A stretch of DNA of 64,000 nt from Marinibacterium anthonyi (GTDB taxonomy: Bacteria > Pseudomonadota > Alphaproteobacteria > Rhodobacterales > Rhodobacteraceae), in NCBI GenBank assembly GCA_003217735.2, contig CP031585.1, positions 2,033,501 through 2,097,500 on the forward strand, given 5' to 3'. A program made the translations under genes and the position numbers. Below the pieces are notes generated by a model, which was not told the origin of the DNA, ran no database searches, and saw only the letters and a list, made by a program, of their open reading frames with translations. Positions 8,275-17,122 of the stretch are shown here, one piece after another; position 1 is the first letter of the stretch, and every line of letters starts with the position of its first letter.

Positions 8275-8874
8275 ATGATGTTGATCGAGGAGACCACCTT
8301 TGCCGATGCGGCACTGCCGGTGGAGGAATTCAAGGCGCATCTGAAGGTCGGGACCGGCTTTGCGGATGACACGCTGCAGGACGAGACGCTGATCAGCTTC
8401 CTGCGAGCTGCCATCGCCGCCATCGAGGCGCGGACCGGCAAGGCCTTGTTGGAACGGAACTGGGCCTGGACGATCCATGACTGGCGCAATGCGGAGGGCG
8501 AGGCCTTTCCGGTGGCGCCGGTGGGCGCGATTGCCGAGGTGGTGCGCACGGATATCGACGGGGATGACGAGGCGCTGTCGCTGTCGCTGGTGCGGATCGA
8601 GGCGGATATGCACCGCCCGCTGCTGCGCCCGCGGGGGACGTTGCTGCCGGGGGTGCCGACGGGCGGGTCGATGACGGTCCGCTTCTCGGCCGGGATCTCG
8701 GCCGACTGGGCGGGGCTGCCGGCGGATCTGCGCCATGCGGTGCTGATGCTGGCCACGCATTACTACGAATATCGCGACGATACCGCGCTGAGCGACGGCT
8801 GCATGCCCTTCGGGGTGACCAGCCTGATCCAGCGCTATCGCTCGACGCGGCTGACCATGGGGGCCGGCCAATGA
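8275..8874 (+). CDS. GTA g6, head-tail adaptor (phage conserved hypothetical phiE125 gp8 type)
   Basis: Connector protein that joins the portal to the tail. The N-terminal pattern PVEEFKAHLKVGTGFADDTLQDETLISFLRAA with AIEARTGKAL is that of the phage gp6/gp8-like adaptor family, which forms a helical ring under the portal. The 199-residue length fits. Two adjacent ATG codons (8275 and 8278) can start it, after GGAGTG. It is followed by g7 with a 4-bp ATGA overlap. Confidence 0.85.
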   Translation: MMLIEETTFADAALPVEEFKAHLKVGTGFADDTLQDETLISFLRAAIAAIEARTGKALLERNWAWTIHDWRNAEGEAFPVAPVGAIAEVVRTDIDGDDEALSLSLVRIEADMHRPLLRPRGTLLPGVPTGGSMTVRFSAGISADWAGLPADLRHAVLMLATHYYEYRDDTALSDGCMPFGVTSLIQRYRSTRLTMGAGQ

Positions 8875-9209
8875 AGCGGCCGGTGCTGAACCGCCAGCTG
8901 GCGCTGGAGAGCCCCGAGACGACGCCGGATGGCGCCGGGGGGACGACGCGGGCCTGGGTCGAGCTGGGGACGCTGTGGGCCGAGGTGACGGCGCGGACGG
9001 GGCGCGAGAGGGCCGAGGCCGGGGTGCCGGTGTCGTCCACGTCCTACCGGATTGTCGTGCGTGGGGCGCCGGTGGGCAACGCGCGACGGCCCCGGCCTGA
9101 CCAGCGGTTCCGGGATGGGGCGCGGACCTACAAGATCCGGGCGGTGGCCGAACGGGATGGCGCCGGGCGTTACCTGGTCTGCTTTGCGGACGAGGAGGTC
9201 GCGGCATGA
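8871..9209 (+). CDS. GTA g7, head closure / stopper protein
   Basis: A 112-residue beta-rich protein. LNRQLALESPETTPDGAGGTTRAWVELGTLWAEV followed by YRIVVRG and RFRDGARTYKIRAVAE is the pattern of the phage head closure (SPP1 gp16-like) family, which plugs the adaptor ring to hold DNA in. It overlaps its neighbours on both sides by 4 bp, consistent with coupled translation. Confidence 0.85.
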   Translation: MKRPVLNRQLALESPETTPDGAGGTTRAWVELGTLWAEVTARTGRERAEAGVPVSSTSYRIVVRGAPVGNARRPRPDQRFRDGARTYKIRAVAERDGAGRYLVCFADEEVAA

Positions 9210-9619
9210 GTTACGGAGTGGCGGCGGCCCTGCAGAAGGCAGTTTACGAGACGCTGGTGACCGACCCGGGCCTGACGGACCTGGTGGGCACGCAGGTCTT
9301 CGACGGGATGCCGACCGGCACGGTGCCGGGCACCTATGTCGCCATCGGGCCCGAAGAGGTGCGCGACCGGTCGGATGTGTCCGGCCGGGGGGCCGTGCAC
9401 CGGTTCACCGTCTCGGTGATCAGCGCGGAAGACGGCTTTGCCACGGTCAAGACAGTGGCCGCGGCGGTGACGGATGCGCTGGACGAGGCCGATCCGGTGC
9501 TTGAGCGCGGCCGGCTCGTGGGGCTCTGGTTCGAGCGGGCCTCGGCGAAACGCACGGGTCAGGCGGAGCTGCTTCGCCAGATCGATCTGAGGTTCCGCGC
9601 CCGCGTGGAAGACGACTAA
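9206..9619 (+). CDS. GTA g8, tail terminator (DUF3168 family)
   Basis: A 137-residue protein with the DUF3168 pattern: ALQKAVYETLVTDPGLTDLVG, VPGTYVAIGPEEVRDRSD, HRFTVSVISAE and LRQIDLRFRARVED. Members cap the tail tube and stop its growth so the tail can join the head. The order adaptor, stopper, terminator, tube is the same as in RcGTA. Overlap with g7 is 4 bp. Confidence 0.87.
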   Translation: MSYGVAAALQKAVYETLVTDPGLTDLVGTQVFDGMPTGTVPGTYVAIGPEEVRDRSDVSGRGAVHRFTVSVISAEDGFATVKTVAAAVTDALDEADPVLERGRLVGLWFERASAKRTGQAELLRQIDLRFRARVEDD

Positions 9620-9645
9620 CCCCCTAAGGTATCGGGAGAAAACTT

Positions 9646-10059
9646 ATGGTTGCCCAAAACGGCAAGGACCTTCTGGTCAAGGTGGACATGACCGGCGGCG
9701 GTCAGTTCGAAACGCTGGCGGGTCTGCGCGCGACGCGGATCAGCTTCAACGCGGAAAGTGTCGATGTCACCAGCCTGGAAAGCCAGGGCGGATGGCGCGA
9801 GCTGCTGTCGGGGGCCGGTGTGAAATCGGCCGCGATTTCGGGGTCCGGCGTGTTCAAGGACGCGACGACGGACGAACGCGCGCGCCAGATCTTCTTTGAC
9901 GGCACGACGCCGTCGTTCCAGGTGATCATCCCCGATTTCGGCATCGTCGAGGGGGCCTTCCAGGTGACTTCGATCGAATACGCCGGAACGCATGATGGCG
10001 AGGCGACCTATGAGCTGGCGATGGCCAGCGCCGGGGCGCTGACCTTCACGGCGGCCTGA
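9646..10059 (+). CDS. GTA g9, major tail tube protein
   Basis: A 137-residue tube subunit. It starts MVAQNGKDLLVKVDMTGGG and contains TRISFNAESVDVTSLESQGGWRELL, the pattern of the phage major tail protein (TP901-1 type) family that stacks as hexameric rings around the tape measure. It starts 27 bp after g8 behind a GGGAG ribosome binding site, one of the few GTA tail genes with its own strong site, as expected for a protein needed in many copies. Confidence 0.88.
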   Translation: MVAQNGKDLLVKVDMTGGGQFETLAGLRATRISFNAESVDVTSLESQGGWRELLSGAGVKSAAISGSGVFKDATTDERARQIFFDGTTPSFQVIIPDFGIVEGAFQVTSIEYAGTHDGEATYELAMASAGALTFTAA

Positions 10060-10062
10060 GCC

Positions 10063-10386
10063 ATGGCCAATCCCTGGACGGGGGAAGTGGCGCTGGTGAT
10101 CGACGGCGCGCCCCGGGTCATGAAACTGACACTGGGCGCGCTGGCCGAGCTTGAGGCGGCGCTGGAAGAAGGGTCGCTGGTGGCGCTGGTGCAGCGGTTC
10201 GAGGGCGGGGCGTTTTCGACGCGCGACGTGCTGGCGCTGCTGGCGGCGGGGCTGAAGGGCGGCGGCAACGCGATGCCGGCGGCGGACCTGGCGGGGGCCG
10301 AGATCGAGGGCGGCCCCATGGCGGCGGCACGGGCGGCGGCGGAGTTGCTGGCGCGGGCCTTTGTGTTGCCGGAGGCGGGGGAATGA
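10063..10386 (+). CDS. GTA g10, tail assembly chaperone-like protein
   Basis: A 107-residue protein with the GTA gp10 pattern: LVIDGAPRVMKLTLGALAELEAALEEGSLVALVQRFE, then GGNAMPAADLAGAEIEGG. This family sits between tail tube and tape measure, where tailed phages encode assembly chaperones, and is probably needed to assemble the tail on the tape measure. It overlaps the next gene by 4 bp, and no slippery frameshift site was noticed, so the two chaperone parts appear as separate proteins. Confidence 0.82.
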   Translation: MANPWTGEVALVIDGAPRVMKLTLGALAELEAALEEGSLVALVQRFEGGAFSTRDVLALLAAGLKGGGNAMPAADLAGAEIEGGPMAAARAAAELLARAFVLPEAGE

Positions 10387-10598
10387 GCCTGGACTGGCCC
10401 GCGATGATGCGGGCCGGGATGCTGGGGGCCGGGTTGCGACCGGCTGAATTCTGGGCGCTGACGCCTGCGGAATTGCGGTTGTTGCTGGGACAGACGGGGG
10501 CGGCTGCTCCGTTGAACCGAAAGGGACTGGACGCATTGCTGGCGGCCTACCCGGATCATGCGAAGGGATGCGAAGATGACGGATCTGGACGGGTTTGA
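10383..10598 (+). CDS. GTA g10.1, small tail assembly chaperone
   Basis: A 71-residue protein of the phage tail assembly chaperone type (rcc01693-like): LRPAEFWALTPAELRLLLGQ is the core, and the family is nearly always encoded between g10 and the tape measure gene. The end overlaps the tape measure start by about 20 bp. Its small size makes it easy to miss. The call is supported by the conserved FWALTPAEL pattern and position. Confidence 0.82.
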   Translation: MSLDWPAMMRAGMLGAGLRPAEFWALTPAELRLLLGQTGAAAPLNRKGLDALLAAYPDHAKGCEDDGSGRV

Positions 10599-11235
10599 CG
10601 CGCTGGATGACCGAGCCGAGGCGCTTGGCGACAGCCTTGGCAACGCGGCCGGGATGGCGGCGGGGTTCGACAGTGAATTGCGCCGCATCAACGAGGCGTT
10701 CCGGGCCACCGGTGCCGGGATCGCCGGGCTGGAACGTGGCCTGTCCAAGGGGCTGCGGCGGGCCTTTGACGGCGTGGTTTTCGACGGGATGAAGCTGTCG
10801 GATGCGCTGAATACGGTGACGCAGTCGATGGTGAACACGACCTATTCGGCGGCGATGAAGCCGGTGACGGACCATTTCGGCGGGCTGATCGCCAATGGCG
10901 TCGGTGGGTTGGTGAACGCCGCGCTGCCCTTTGCCAAGGGCGGCGCGTTCGCTGGCGGGCGCGTGACGCCCTTTGCCAGCGGCGGCGTGGTGTCGAGCCC
11001 GATGGGCTTTGCGATGCGTGGCGGCATGGGCCTGATGGGCGAGGCGGGACCGGAGGCGATCATGCCGCTGGCGCGCGGTCCCGACGGCAAGCTGGGGGTG
11101 CGGGGCGGCGGCGGTGGCGCCGTCAACGTGGTGATGAATATCCAGACGCCGGACGCGCAGAGCTTCCAGCGCAGCCAGGGCCAGATCGCCGCGCAGATGA
11201 GCCGCGCGCTGAGCCGTGGCAACCGCAATCGCTGA
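10576..11235 (+). CDS. GTA g11, tape measure protein
   Basis: Sets tail length. It has 219 residues from the ATG at 10576, preceded by AAGGGA; an ATG at 10558 is possible but lies before that site. The N-terminal half is helical (DDRAEALGDSLGNAAG, INEAFRATGAGIAGLERG). The C-terminal half is glycine-rich with the typical tape measure pattern FAKGGAFAGGRVTPFASGG and GLMGEAGPEAIMPLARG. At 1.5 A per helical residue the protein predicts a tail of only about 30 nm or slightly more, in line with a short siphovirus-like GTA tail. Confidence 0.88.
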   Translation: MTDLDGFDALDDRAEALGDSLGNAAGMAAGFDSELRRINEAFRATGAGIAGLERGLSKGLRRAFDGVVFDGMKLSDALNTVTQSMVNTTYSAAMKPVTDHFGGLIANGVGGLVNAALPFAKGGAFAGGRVTPFASGGVVSSPMGFAMRGGMGLMGEAGPEAIMPLARGPDGKLGVRGGGGGAVNVVMNIQTPDAQSFQRSQGQIAAQMSRALSRGNRNR

Positions 11236-11248
11236 GGAGGGACCCCAG

Positions 11249-11881
11249 ATGAATTTTCACGAAGTCCGCTTCCCCGCCTCGCTGAGCTTCGGCTCGGTCG
11301 GTGGGCCCGAACGGCGCACCGACGTGGTGACGCTGGCCAACGGGTTCGAGGAACGCAACACCCCCTGGGCCCATTCGCGCAGGCGCTATGACGCCGGGCT
11401 GGGGATGCGGTCGCTTGACGATATCGAGACGCTGATCGCCTTCTTCGAGGCTCGGCGGGGACAGATGTACGGGTTCCGCTGGAAGGACTGGTCGGATTTC
11501 AAATCCTGCGGGGCGAGCGCGGCGCCTGCTTTCGGGGACCAGGTGATTGCCGTCGCCGACGGGGTGACGGAGGTCTTTCAGCTGGTGAAGACCTATCGAT
11601 CCGGCGCGTTCACCTACGCGCGGCCCATTACCAAGCCGGTTGCGGGGTCGGTTCGTGTGGGCATCGAGCAGGACGAGATGGCCGAAGCGATCGATTACAC
11701 GCTGGATGTCGCCACGGGGCTGGTGACCTTCGTGCATCCGCCCGCGCCCGGTCAGCAGATCGTCGCGGGGTTCGAGTTCGACGTGCCGGTGCGGTTCGAT
11801 ACGGACCGCATCCAGACCTCGGTCGCGTCGTTCCAGGCGGGCGATGCGCCGAACGTACCGGTGGTGGAGGTGCGGGTCTGA
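11249..11881 (+). CDS. GTA g12, distal tail protein (DUF2460 family)
   Basis: A 210-residue ring protein joining tube and tip. The DUF2460 pattern is clear: FHEVRFPASLSFGSVGGPERRTD, RRRYDAGLGMRSLDDIETLIAFFEARRG and FRWKDWSDFKSC. The start at 11249 follows GAGGAGGGA. An earlier in-frame ATG (11216) lies inside g11 and has no family match. The TGA overlaps the next ATG. Confidence 0.92.
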   Translation: MNFHEVRFPASLSFGSVGGPERRTDVVTLANGFEERNTPWAHSRRRYDAGLGMRSLDDIETLIAFFEARRGQMYGFRWKDWSDFKSCGASAAPAFGDQVIAVADGVTEVFQLVKTYRSGAFTYARPITKPVAGSVRVGIEQDEMAEAIDYTLDVATGLVTFVHPPAPGQQIVAGFEFDVPVRFDTDRIQTSVASFQAGDAPNVPVVEVRV

Positions 11882-12768
11882 TGGCGGGGATGGATGCCGC
11901 ATTCCGGGCGCATGTGGAAAGCGGGCTGACGACCTTGGCGCGGTGCTGGGCGCTGACGCGCAAGGATGGGGTGACCTTTGGGTTCACCGATCACGATTGC
12001 GGGCTGGCGTTCGAGGGGATCGCCTTCAAGGCCGACACGGGGCTTTCGGCGCGGGCGGTGCAGCAGTCGACGGGGCTTTCGGTCGACAATTCCGAGGCAC
12101 TGGGGGCGTTGAGTGATGCCGCCGTGACCGAGGCCGATATCGAGGCGGGCCGGTTCGACAATGCGGAACTGCGGGCCTGGCTGGTGAACTGGGCGGACAC
12201 GGAGGTCCGCTGGCTGCAATTCCGCGGCACGATTGGCGAGATGCGGCGGTCGGCTGGTGCGTTCACGGCTGAGTTGCGCGGGTTGACGGCGGCGCTGAAC
12301 CGGCCCTTGGGGCGGGTCTATCAAAAGCCGTGCACGGCGGTTTTGGGGGATGCGAATTGCGGGTTCGATACCGCCACGCCGGGGTATGTGACCGAACGCG
12401 ACGTGCTGCAAGTGGAGGATGCGCGGCTGTTTAGGTGGGACAGCCTGGACGGGTTCGATGCCGATTGGTTCACGCGCGGACGGCTGGAGGTTCTGACGGG
12501 TCAGGCCAAGGGTCTGTGGGCGGCGATAAAGCGGGATGTGACCGACGACGGTGCCCGGCTGATCGAGACGTGGGAGCCGTTGCGGGCGCCGGTCAGGGCG
12601 GGGGATCGGGTGCGGTTGGTGGCGGGGTGTGACAAGCGGTTCGAGACCTGCCGACTGAAATTCAACAACCTTCTGAACTACCAGGGGTTTCCGGATATTC
12701 CCGGCGAGGATTGGGTGATGGCGGTGCCGAAGTCGAGCGCACCGAATACCGGCGGGAGCCGGCGATGA
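11881..12768 (+). CDS. GTA g13, tail hub protein (DUF2163 / phage BR0599 family)
   Basis: A 295-residue baseplate hub. The N-terminal DUF2163 part (RCWALTRKDGVTFGFTDHD) is followed by a BR0599-like C-terminal part ending NNLLNYQGFPDIPGEDW. Four cysteines (Cys151, Cys160, Cys250, Cys257, in KPCTAVLGDANCGF and GCDKRFETC) are placed like those that bind an iron-sulfur cluster in the related lambda tail tip protein gpL, so a metal cluster is likely by analogy. It overlaps g14 by 4 bp. Confidence 0.92.
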   Translation: MAGMDAAFRAHVESGLTTLARCWALTRKDGVTFGFTDHDCGLAFEGIAFKADTGLSARAVQQSTGLSVDNSEALGALSDAAVTEADIEAGRFDNAELRAWLVNWADTEVRWLQFRGTIGEMRRSAGAFTAELRGLTAALNRPLGRVYQKPCTAVLGDANCGFDTATPGYVTERDVLQVEDARLFRWDSLDGFDADWFTRGRLEVLTGQAKGLWAAIKRDVTDDGARLIETWEPLRAPVRAGDRVRLVAGCDKRFETCRLKFNNLLNYQGFPDIPGEDWVMAVPKSSAPNTGGSRR

Positions 12769-13196
12769 CTACCGCGGTGGTGGCGGCGGCACGGGGTTGG
12801 ATCGGCACGCCTTATCGACACCAGGCGTCCTGCAGGGGGGCCGGCACCGATTGCCTTGGGCTGATCCGGGGAATCTGGCGCGAGGTGCTGGGCCCCGAGC
12901 CGGTGTCGGTGCCGGCCTATTCGATGGACTGGTCGGAACCGCAGGGCGAGGAACGGCTGTGGCACGCCGCTCTGTCGTATCTGGTCGCGAAGCCGCTGGA
13001 TCAGGTGGCGGCCGGCGACGTGATCCTGTTCCGGATGCGGGCAGGTGCGGTGGCCAAGCATCTGGGGCTGGTGTCGATCCCGCATGAAAGGTTCATCCAC
13101 GCCTACAACCGGCGTGGCGTGATCGAAAGCCCGCTGAGTGCGCCCTGGGCGCGCCGGATCGTGGCGCGTTTTGCATTTCCCGAAAGGACCGGCTGA
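12765..13196 (+). CDS. GTA g14, NlpC/P60 family cell wall peptidase
   Basis: A 143-residue tail-associated peptidase thought to cut recipient peptidoglycan during DNA delivery. The catalytic cysteine is Cys30 in GTDCLGLI, and the histidine is His99 in AKHLGLV, followed by FIHAYNRRGV. The ATG at 12765 overlaps the g13 stop and gives the family N-terminus TAVVAAARGWIGTPYRH. A longer reading from 12711 is not needed. Confidence 0.92.
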   Translation: MTTAVVAAARGWIGTPYRHQASCRGAGTDCLGLIRGIWREVLGPEPVSVPAYSMDWSEPQGEERLWHAALSYLVAKPLDQVAAGDVILFRMRAGAVAKHLGLVSIPHERFIHAYNRRGVIESPLSAPWARRIVARFAFPERTG

Positions 13197-16100
13197 TGGC
13201 GACTATCCTTCTTTCGGCGGCTGGGGCCGCCATCGGTGGTTCCCTGGGCGGGACAGTGGCCGGCTTGTCGTCGGCGGTGCTGGGCCGGGCCGTGGGCGCG
13301 ACCTTGGGGCGGGTCATCGACCAGCGGCTGTTGGGGGCCGGCGCCGAGCCGGTTGAAACCGGCAAGGTCGACCGGTTCCGGCTGACCCAGGCCAGTGACG
13401 GGCAGCCGATCACGCAGGTCTATGGGCGGATGCGGGTCGGCGGACAGGTGATCTGGGCGTCGGATTTTCAGGAGAGCACCTCGACCTCCGGCGGGGGCAA
13501 GGGCGCGCCCAAGCCGCCCAGGACCACGCGCTATGCCTATTCGGTTTCGCTGGCGATTGCGCTGTGCGAGGGCGAGATCGAGCGGGTATCGCGCGTCTGG
13601 GCGGATGGCGAAGAGATCCCGCGCGAGGATCTGAACCTGCGGGTCTATCCCGGGACGAAGGATCAGCTGCCCGATCCGGTGATCGAGGCGATCGAGGGCG
13701 AGGGCATGGTGCCGGCGTACCGGGGTACGGCCTATGTCGTGATGGAGGATCTGGCGCTGGAGCCTTTCGGCAACCGGGTGCCGCAGTTCTCGTTCGAGGT
13801 GATCCGGGGGGAACAGCCGTCGTCCGAGTTCTACGATACTGATCCCGAACACGAGGCCCGCGCCGTGGCGTTGATTCCGGGGACGGGAGAATATGCGCTG
13901 GCGACGACTCCGGTCTACCTGAAATCGGAATACGGCGCGCGGCGGGTGGCGAACCTGAACGCGGTATCGAACGTCACCGACATGGCCTATGCGACCGAAG
14001 CGTTGGAGGGCGAATTGCCGGCCTGCAAGGCGGTGTCGATGGTGGTGTGCTGGTTCGGGGATGACCTGCGGTGTGGCGAATGTTCCATCGAACCCAAGGT
14101 CGAGCAGCAGGAAATGGACGGGGAGGGGATGCCCTGGTCGGTCTCGGGGCTGGGCCGCTACGACGCCGGCTTGATCGCGCAGGTGCAGGACCGGCCGGTC
14201 TATGGGGGCACACCGTCGGACCAGGCGGTGGTGGAAGGCATCCGGCATCTGCGCGAACAGGGTCAGGCGGTGATGTTCTACCCCTTCATCCTGATGGACC
14301 AGATGGACGGCAATGCGTTGCCCGACCCCTGGACCGGTGCCGAAAGCCAGCCGCCCTTGCCCTGGCGCGGGCGGATCACGCTGTCGGTTGCGCCGGGGCA
14401 GGAGGGGTCTCCGGACGGGACGATCGACGCGGATATCGAGGTCGGCGCGTTCTTTGGGACGGCAAGTGGCAGCGATTTCCAGGTCGGCGACGGGGTGGTC
14501 ACCTATGTCGGGTCCGAGGAATGGTCGTTCCGGCGTTTTATCCTGCACTATGCGGCGTTGTGCGCGGCGGCGGGGGGCGTGGATGCGTTTTGCATCGGGT
14601 CGGAACTGCGGTCGCTGACGCAGATCCGGGGGGCAGCGGGCTTTGCCGTGGTCGAGGAACTGCGAGCGCTTGCGGCGGATGTGCGGGCAATCCTTGGGCC
14701 TGACACGAAGATCGGCTACGCCGCCGATTGGTCGGAATATTTCGGCTATCAGCCGCAGGATGGTTCGGGCGACCGGTATTTTCACCTGGATCCGCTGTGG
14801 GCCGACACGAACATCGATTTCGTGGGCATCGACAATTACATGCCGCTGTCGGATTGGCGCGAAGGGGACGCGCACCTGGATGCGGATTGGGGCGATATCT
14901 ACAACCCCGATTACCTGGCCGGCAATGTCGAGGGCGGTGAGGGGTACGATTGGTTCTATCACTCCGATGCCGCGCGCAAGGCGCAGATCCGCACGCCGAT
15001 CACCGACGGGGACCATGATGAGCCCTGGATCTGGCGCTACAAGGACATCCGCAACTGGTGGCTGAACCCGCATCACGAACGCATCGGCGGCGAACGGCAG
15101 GCGCTGCCGACGGCCTGGGTGCCCGAAAGCAAGCCGATCTGGTTCACCGAACTGGGCTGTGCGGCCATCGACAAGGGGACCAACCAGCCGAACAAGTTCC
15201 TTGATCCCAAGTCATCGGAATCGAGCCTGCCCTATTTCTCGTCCGGGCGGCGCGATGATCTGATGCAGATGCAGTACCTGCGGGTCATGCTGTCCTACTG
15301 GGCGGATGGCGAACGCAACCCTGTGTCGGAGGAATACGGGGCCCGGATGCTGGACCTTGACCGGTGCTTTGTCTGGTCCTGGGATTCACGGCCCTTCCCG
15401 GTCTTCCCGAACAATGGCGAGGTCTGGTCGGACGGGGCGAACTACCGGCGCGGGCACTGGATTTCCGGGCGGATCGGCGGACGGTCTCTGGCCTCTGTCG
15501 TGGCCGAGATCTGCCGGCGGGCGGGTCTGACGAATTACGATGTCTCTGAGCTGTGGGGCTTTGTGCGCGGCTACGTGGTCGAGGACGTGGCGGACGCGCG
15601 TGCGGCGCTGCAGCCTTTGATGCTGCGGTTCGGGTTCGATGCGATCGAACGGGACGGGGTGCTGAAATTCGTACTGCGCGACGGGCGGGATCCGGTGGCG
15701 GTGGAGGCCGACGGCCTGGCCGAGAGCGATGATGTGCCGGGCCGGCTGGAGCAGTCGCGCGAGGCGGATGCGGAGCTGGCGGGGCGGGTGCGCCTGCGGT
15801 TCGTCGAGGCGGAGGCCAATCACGACGTCGTCGCCGAAGAAGCCGTGCTGCCCGATGACGCGACCCATTCGGTGACCAGCAACGATCTGGCCATGGCGAT
15901 GACGCGGGCCGAGGGGCGCGCGGTGGCCGAACGCTGGCTGGCCGAGGCGCGGGTGGCGCGGGATACCGCGCGGCTGGCGCTGCCGCCGTCGGCGTTGTCG
16001 GTGGGGGCGGGGGATGTGATCCGGCTGCCTGTCGAGACGGGCGAGACCGAGGCGCTGTACCGGGTGGATCAGGTCGAGATGACCGACCGCCAGGTGATCG

Positions 16101-17122
16101 AGGCGGTGCGGATCGAACCGGGGATCTACGAGCCGTCGGAAGCGCCGGAGGATCTGCCTTCGATCCGGGCCTTCGTGCCGCCGATGCCGGTGGAGCCGCT
16201 GTTTCTGGACCTGCCGCTGATGCGCGGGGACGAAGTGGAACACGCGCCGCACCTGGCGGTGACGGGCAACCCCTGGCCGGGCTCGGTTGCTCTTTACGCT
16301 TCCGATACGGATGAGGCGTATAGTCTGAGCCAAGTGATCGAGGCGCGCGCGATTGTCGGCGTGACCCAGACGCCGCTTGACGCGGCACCGACGGGTATCT
16401 GGGACAACGGGGCAGCCTTGCAGGTGCGGCTATACAGCGGCAGCCTGGAAACCAAGACGGAGGCATCGTTGTTTACGGGCGCGAACCTGATGGCGATCGG
16501 GTCGGGCACGGGCGCGGATTGGGAACTTTTCCAGTTCCGCGAGGCCGAGCTGATCGGGACCGACACATATCTGCTGACCGGCCGCCTGCGCGGCCAGTTG
16601 GGCACCGACGCGGTCATGCCAGATACATGGCCGGTCGGATCGCGGGTGGTGTTGATGGATGGCACGCCGGCACAGATCGACCTGGCCTCGTCGTCCCGGC
16701 GCATTGCGCGGCACTATCGGATCGGGCCGTCCCGGCGCGGCTACGACGACCCATCCTATACCCACGTGGTTGCGGCATTCGACGGGGTGGGCCTGCGGCC
16801 CTATGCGCCTTGTCACCTGTCGGCCAAGGCGGTCGGTGGCGGGCTGGAGCTGAGCTGGATCCGGCGAACGCGGATCGACGGCGATGGCTGGGAGCTGGAG
16901 GATGTGCCCCTGGGCGAGGACAGCGAACGCTACCGTGTGCGGATCCGGGCCGGTGACACGGTGCTGCGCGATGTGTCGGTGCCAAGCCAGGGCTGGAGCT
17001 ATGGGGCCGCGGATCTCGCGGCGGACCTGGCCGGGGGCGCCGATGCCTGGGAGGTGGCGCAGATGTCGGAGCGGTTCGGGGCTGGCCCGTTTGCCCGGCT
17101 GGACCTGGAGGGTGCCGCATGA
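13196..17122 (+). CDS. GTA g15, tail tip 'megatron' with GTA TIM-barrel domain
   Basis: The 1308-residue central tail-tip protein, thought to penetrate the recipient envelope. A glycine/alanine-rich hydrophobic N-terminus (residues 5-40) could insert in a membrane. Residues about 440-760 hold the glycoside-hydrolase-like TIM barrel of GTA proteins (AFCIGSELRSLTQIR, IDFVGIDNYMPLSDW, IWFTELGCAAIDKG near residue 650). The Phage-tail_3 hub domain and a C-terminal rift domain follow. Length and order match RcGTA gp15. It starts in the TGATG overlap with g14 and shows no frameshift. Confidence 0.95.
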   Translation: MATILLSAAGAAIGGSLGGTVAGLSSAVLGRAVGATLGRVIDQRLLGAGAEPVETGKVDRFRLTQASDGQPITQVYGRMRVGGQVIWASDFQESTSTSGGGKGAPKPPRTTRYAYSVSLAIALCEGEIERVSRVWADGEEIPREDLNLRVYPGTKDQLPDPVIEAIEGEGMVPAYRGTAYVVMEDLALEPFGNRVPQFSFEVIRGEQPSSEFYDTDPEHEARAVALIPGTGEYALATTPVYLKSEYGARRVANLNAVSNVTDMAYATEALEGELPACKAVSMVVCWFGDDLRCGECSIEPKVEQQEMDGEGMPWSVSGLGRYDAGLIAQVQDRPVYGGTPSDQAVVEGIRHLREQGQAVMFYPFILMDQMDGNALPDPWTGAESQPPLPWRGRITLSVAPGQEGSPDGTIDADIEVGAFFGTASGSDFQVGDGVVTYVGSEEWSFRRFILHYAALCAAAGGVDAFCIGSELRSLTQIRGAAGFAVVEELRALAADVRAILGPDTKIGYAADWSEYFGYQPQDGSGDRYFHLDPLWADTNIDFVGIDNYMPLSDWREGDAHLDADWGDIYNPDYLAGNVEGGEGYDWFYHSDAARKAQIRTPITDGDHDEPWIWRYKDIRNWWLNPHHERIGGERQALPTAWVPESKPIWFTELGCAAIDKGTNQPNKFLDPKSSESSLPYFSSGRRDDLMQMQYLRVMLSYWADGERNPVSEEYGARMLDLDRCFVWSWDSRPFPVFPNNGEVWSDGANYRRGHWISGRIGGRSLASVVAEICRRAGLTNYDVSELWGFVRGYVVEDVADARAALQPLMLRFGFDAIERDGVLKFVLRDGRDPVAVEADGLAESDDVPGRLEQSREADAELAGRVRLRFVEAEANHDVVAEEAVLPDDATHSVTSNDLAMAMTRAEGRAVAERWLAEARVARDTARLALPPSALSVGAGDVIRLPVETGETEALYRVDQVEMTDRQVIEAVRIEPGIYEPSEAPEDLPSIRAFVPPMPVEPLFLDLPLMRGDEVEHAPHLAVTGNPWPGSVALYASDTDEAYSLSQVIEARAIVGVTQTPLDAAPTGIWDNGAALQVRLYSGSLETKTEASLFTGANLMAIGSGTGADWELFQFREAELIGTDTYLLTGRLRGQLGTDAVMPDTWPVGSRVVLMDGTPAQIDLASSSRRIARHYRIGPSRRGYDDPSYTHVVAAFDGVGLRPYAPCHLSAKAVGGGLELSWIRRTRIDGDGWELEDVPLGEDSERYRVRIRAGDTVLRDVSVPSQGWSYGAADLAADLAGGADAWEVAQMSERFGAGPFARLDLEGAA

